From Tsukamurella tyrosinosolvens (GTDB lineage: Bacteria > Actinomycetota > Actinomycetes > Mycobacteriales > Mycobacteriaceae), in the NCBI RefSeq assembly GCF_900104775.1, contig NZ_FNSA01000003.1, positions 1,798,001 to 1,862,000 of the forward strand: 64,000 nt of DNA. Reading direction: 5' to 3'. The notes under the pieces are model-generated. The model saw nothing but the letters and a program-made list of their open reading frames with translations, was not told where the DNA came from and did not search any database. This document shows, piece by piece, positions 62,960-64,000 of the stretch (positions are counted from its first letter, which is position 1; each line of letters opens with the position of its first letter). The position numbers and the translations under genes were made by a program.

Positions 62960-64000
62960 TCAGCGGGACGCGCGCGGCGCCCCCTGACCCGGGTCGATCC
63001 GCACCGGGCCGTCCTTGCCGGGCGTGACGTCGAAGTCGAAGATCGACGTCGGGATGTACACCGTGGCACAGGAGTTCGGGATGTCGACGACGCCGGACAG
63101 GCGGCCCTCGATCGGCGCGGCGCCGAGCAGCAGGTACGCCTGCTCCGGGCTGTAGCCGAACTTGGTGAGGTAGTCGATCGCGTGCAGGCACGCTCGCTGG
63201 TACGCGAGATGGCTGTCCAGGTACCGCTGTTCGTCGTCGAGGGTCACCGACGTGCCCGAGAACGCGAGGAACTGCTCGTACCGCGGACCCACGTCGCCGC
63301 CGGGCAGGAAGATCGCGTTCTCGCTGACGCCGTAGGTCTCCATGCCGCCCGAGATGATGTCGACGTGCAGGTCGATGAACCCGCCCATCTCGATGGCGCC
63401 GCAGAAGGTGATCTCGCCGTCGCCCTGGCTGAAGTGCAGGTCGCCGACCGAGAGGTTCGCGCCGTCCACGAACACCGGATAGAAGACGCGGGTGCCGCGC
63501 GTGAGGTTCTTGATGTCCTGGTTGCCGCCGTTCTCGCGCGGCGGGGCGGTGCGCGCGGCCTCGGCGGCGGCCGCGGTGAAGGCGTCGCCCGTGAGGGTGC
63601 CGAGGACGGCGTCGTTCGGCTCGGGCGGCAGCGCCAGCGGCGGAACGCGGTCGGGATCGGTCGCGATGAGCGCCGCCTCGCGGGCGTTCCACCGGGCGAG
63701 CAGGTCCTTCGACGGCGACGTGCCCATGAGGCCCGGGTGGATGATGCCGGTGAAGCTCACGTGCGGCACGTGCCGGGACGTGGCGGTGTGGCCGGTGAAG
63801 TCCCAGATCGCCTTGTAGGCGTCGGGGAACTGGTCGGTGAGGAAGCCGCCGCCGTTCTCCTTGGCGAAGATGCCCGTGTAGCCCCAGCCCTGGCCGGCGA
63901 GGGGGCCGCTGTCCTCCTGCGGGATCGGGCCCACGTCCACGATGTCCACGATGAGCAGGTCGCCGGGCTTCGCGCCCTCCACCGCGATCGGGCCCGACAG
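62960..64000 (-). CDS. fmdA: Formamidase/acetamidase, 3' part
   Basis: The last 346 residues of a zinc amidohydrolase of the FmdA/AmdA family, which releases ammonia from formamide or acetamide, are visible. LSGPIAVEGAKPGD at the window edge, then VDIVDVGPIPQEDSGPLAG, GIIHPGLMGTSPS, FVDGANLSVGDLHFSQGDGE and GGMETYGVSENAIF match the family well. The frame is open past base 64000, so the N-terminus lies outside. Its end is 75 bases from the convergent lipoprotein gene, with a hairpin between. Confidence 0.9.
   Translation of the reverse strand: MSGPIAVEGAKPGDLLIVDIVDVGPIPQEDSGPLAGQGWGYTGIFAKENGGGFLTDQFPDAYKAIWDFTGHTATSRHVPHVSFTGIIHPGLMGTSPSKDLLARWNAREAALIATDPDRVPPLALPPEPNDAVLGTLTGDAFTAAAAEAARTAPPRENGGNQDIKNLTRGTRVFYPVFVDGANLSVGDLHFSQGDGEITFCGAIEMGGFIDLHVDIISGGMETYGVSENAIFLPGGDVGPRYEQFLAFSGTSVTLDDEQRYLDSHLAYQRACLHAIDYLTKFGYSPEQAYLLLGAAPIEGRLSGVVDIPNSCATVYIPTSIFDFDVTPGKDGPVRIDPGQGAPRASR

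Overview
The window is a GC-rich stretch of an actinobacterial chromosome. Gene content and order place it in the Mycobacteriales: mycothione reductase, a MapB-type methionine aminopeptidase, malate:quinone oxidoreductase, a Rip1-type site-2 protease, an EfpA-type efflux pump, and the rpsB-tsf-pyrH-frr-cdsA-rlmN-dxr-rip1-ispG and proS-rimP-nusA-infB-rbfA-nrnA-dinF blocks known from Mycobacterium. Tsukamurella, Gordonia or a neighbouring genus would fit, but the sequence alone does not settle which. Coding density is very high. GTG starts and 1-8 nt overlaps are common. I see no rRNA, tRNA, CRISPR array, prophage or insertion sequence, and no gene-free stretch longer than 300 bases.

Layout. 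1-5160: the tail of a dicarboxylate symporter, two hydrolases read leftward, a TetR regulator and a sodium:amino-acid symporter. 5161-14765: the translation and phospholipid block rpsB, tsf, pyrH, frr, cdsA and rlmN. It is interrupted by an accessory VOC/AraC/SGNH insert after tsf and by a leftward MFS transporter and a LapA-like protein. 14767-17932: small DUF proteins, a Uma2-type nuclease, and a leftward fusion of a siderophore-interacting flavoreductase to a methyltransferase, with an iron-box-like palindrome upstream. 18038-22545: the isoprenoid genes dxr and ispG around the site-2 protease rip1, then a GNAT enzyme. 22564-27829: an accessory region with a secreted deiminase under an operator-like promoter, a TetR gene behind four 15-bp direct repeats, small membrane proteins, an SDR and a thiolase.

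27962-38599: a penicillin-binding lipoprotein, map, cobQ, an alpha/beta hydrolase lacking its nucleophile, a tiny cysteine-rich metallothionein-like gene, mycothione reductase, a hydrolase, mqo and an ElaA-type GNAT. 38592-44486: a corrinoid and tetrapyrrole cluster (chelatase I/D-type AAA-VWA protein, cobO, cobB, cysG). 44706-49736: two tandem EfpA-type pumps with very long disordered C-terminal tails. 49760-62411: yaaA, proS, a leftward surface-protein trio, and the rimP-nusA-ylxR-infB-DUF503-rbfA-nrnA-dinF operon. 62412-64000: a small secreted Pro/Thr-rich protein and the end of a formamidase gene.

Most of the window is housekeeping. The points most worth a second look are the 33-residue Cys-rich ORF beside mycothione reductase, the flavoreductase-methyltransferase fusion with its putative iron box, the epoxide-hydrolase-like protein with Gly in place of the nucleophile, the deiminase module with a palindrome overlapping its promoter, the four 15-bp repeats before the TetR gene, the duplicated EfpA pumps with long tails, and several long intergenic inverted repeats.
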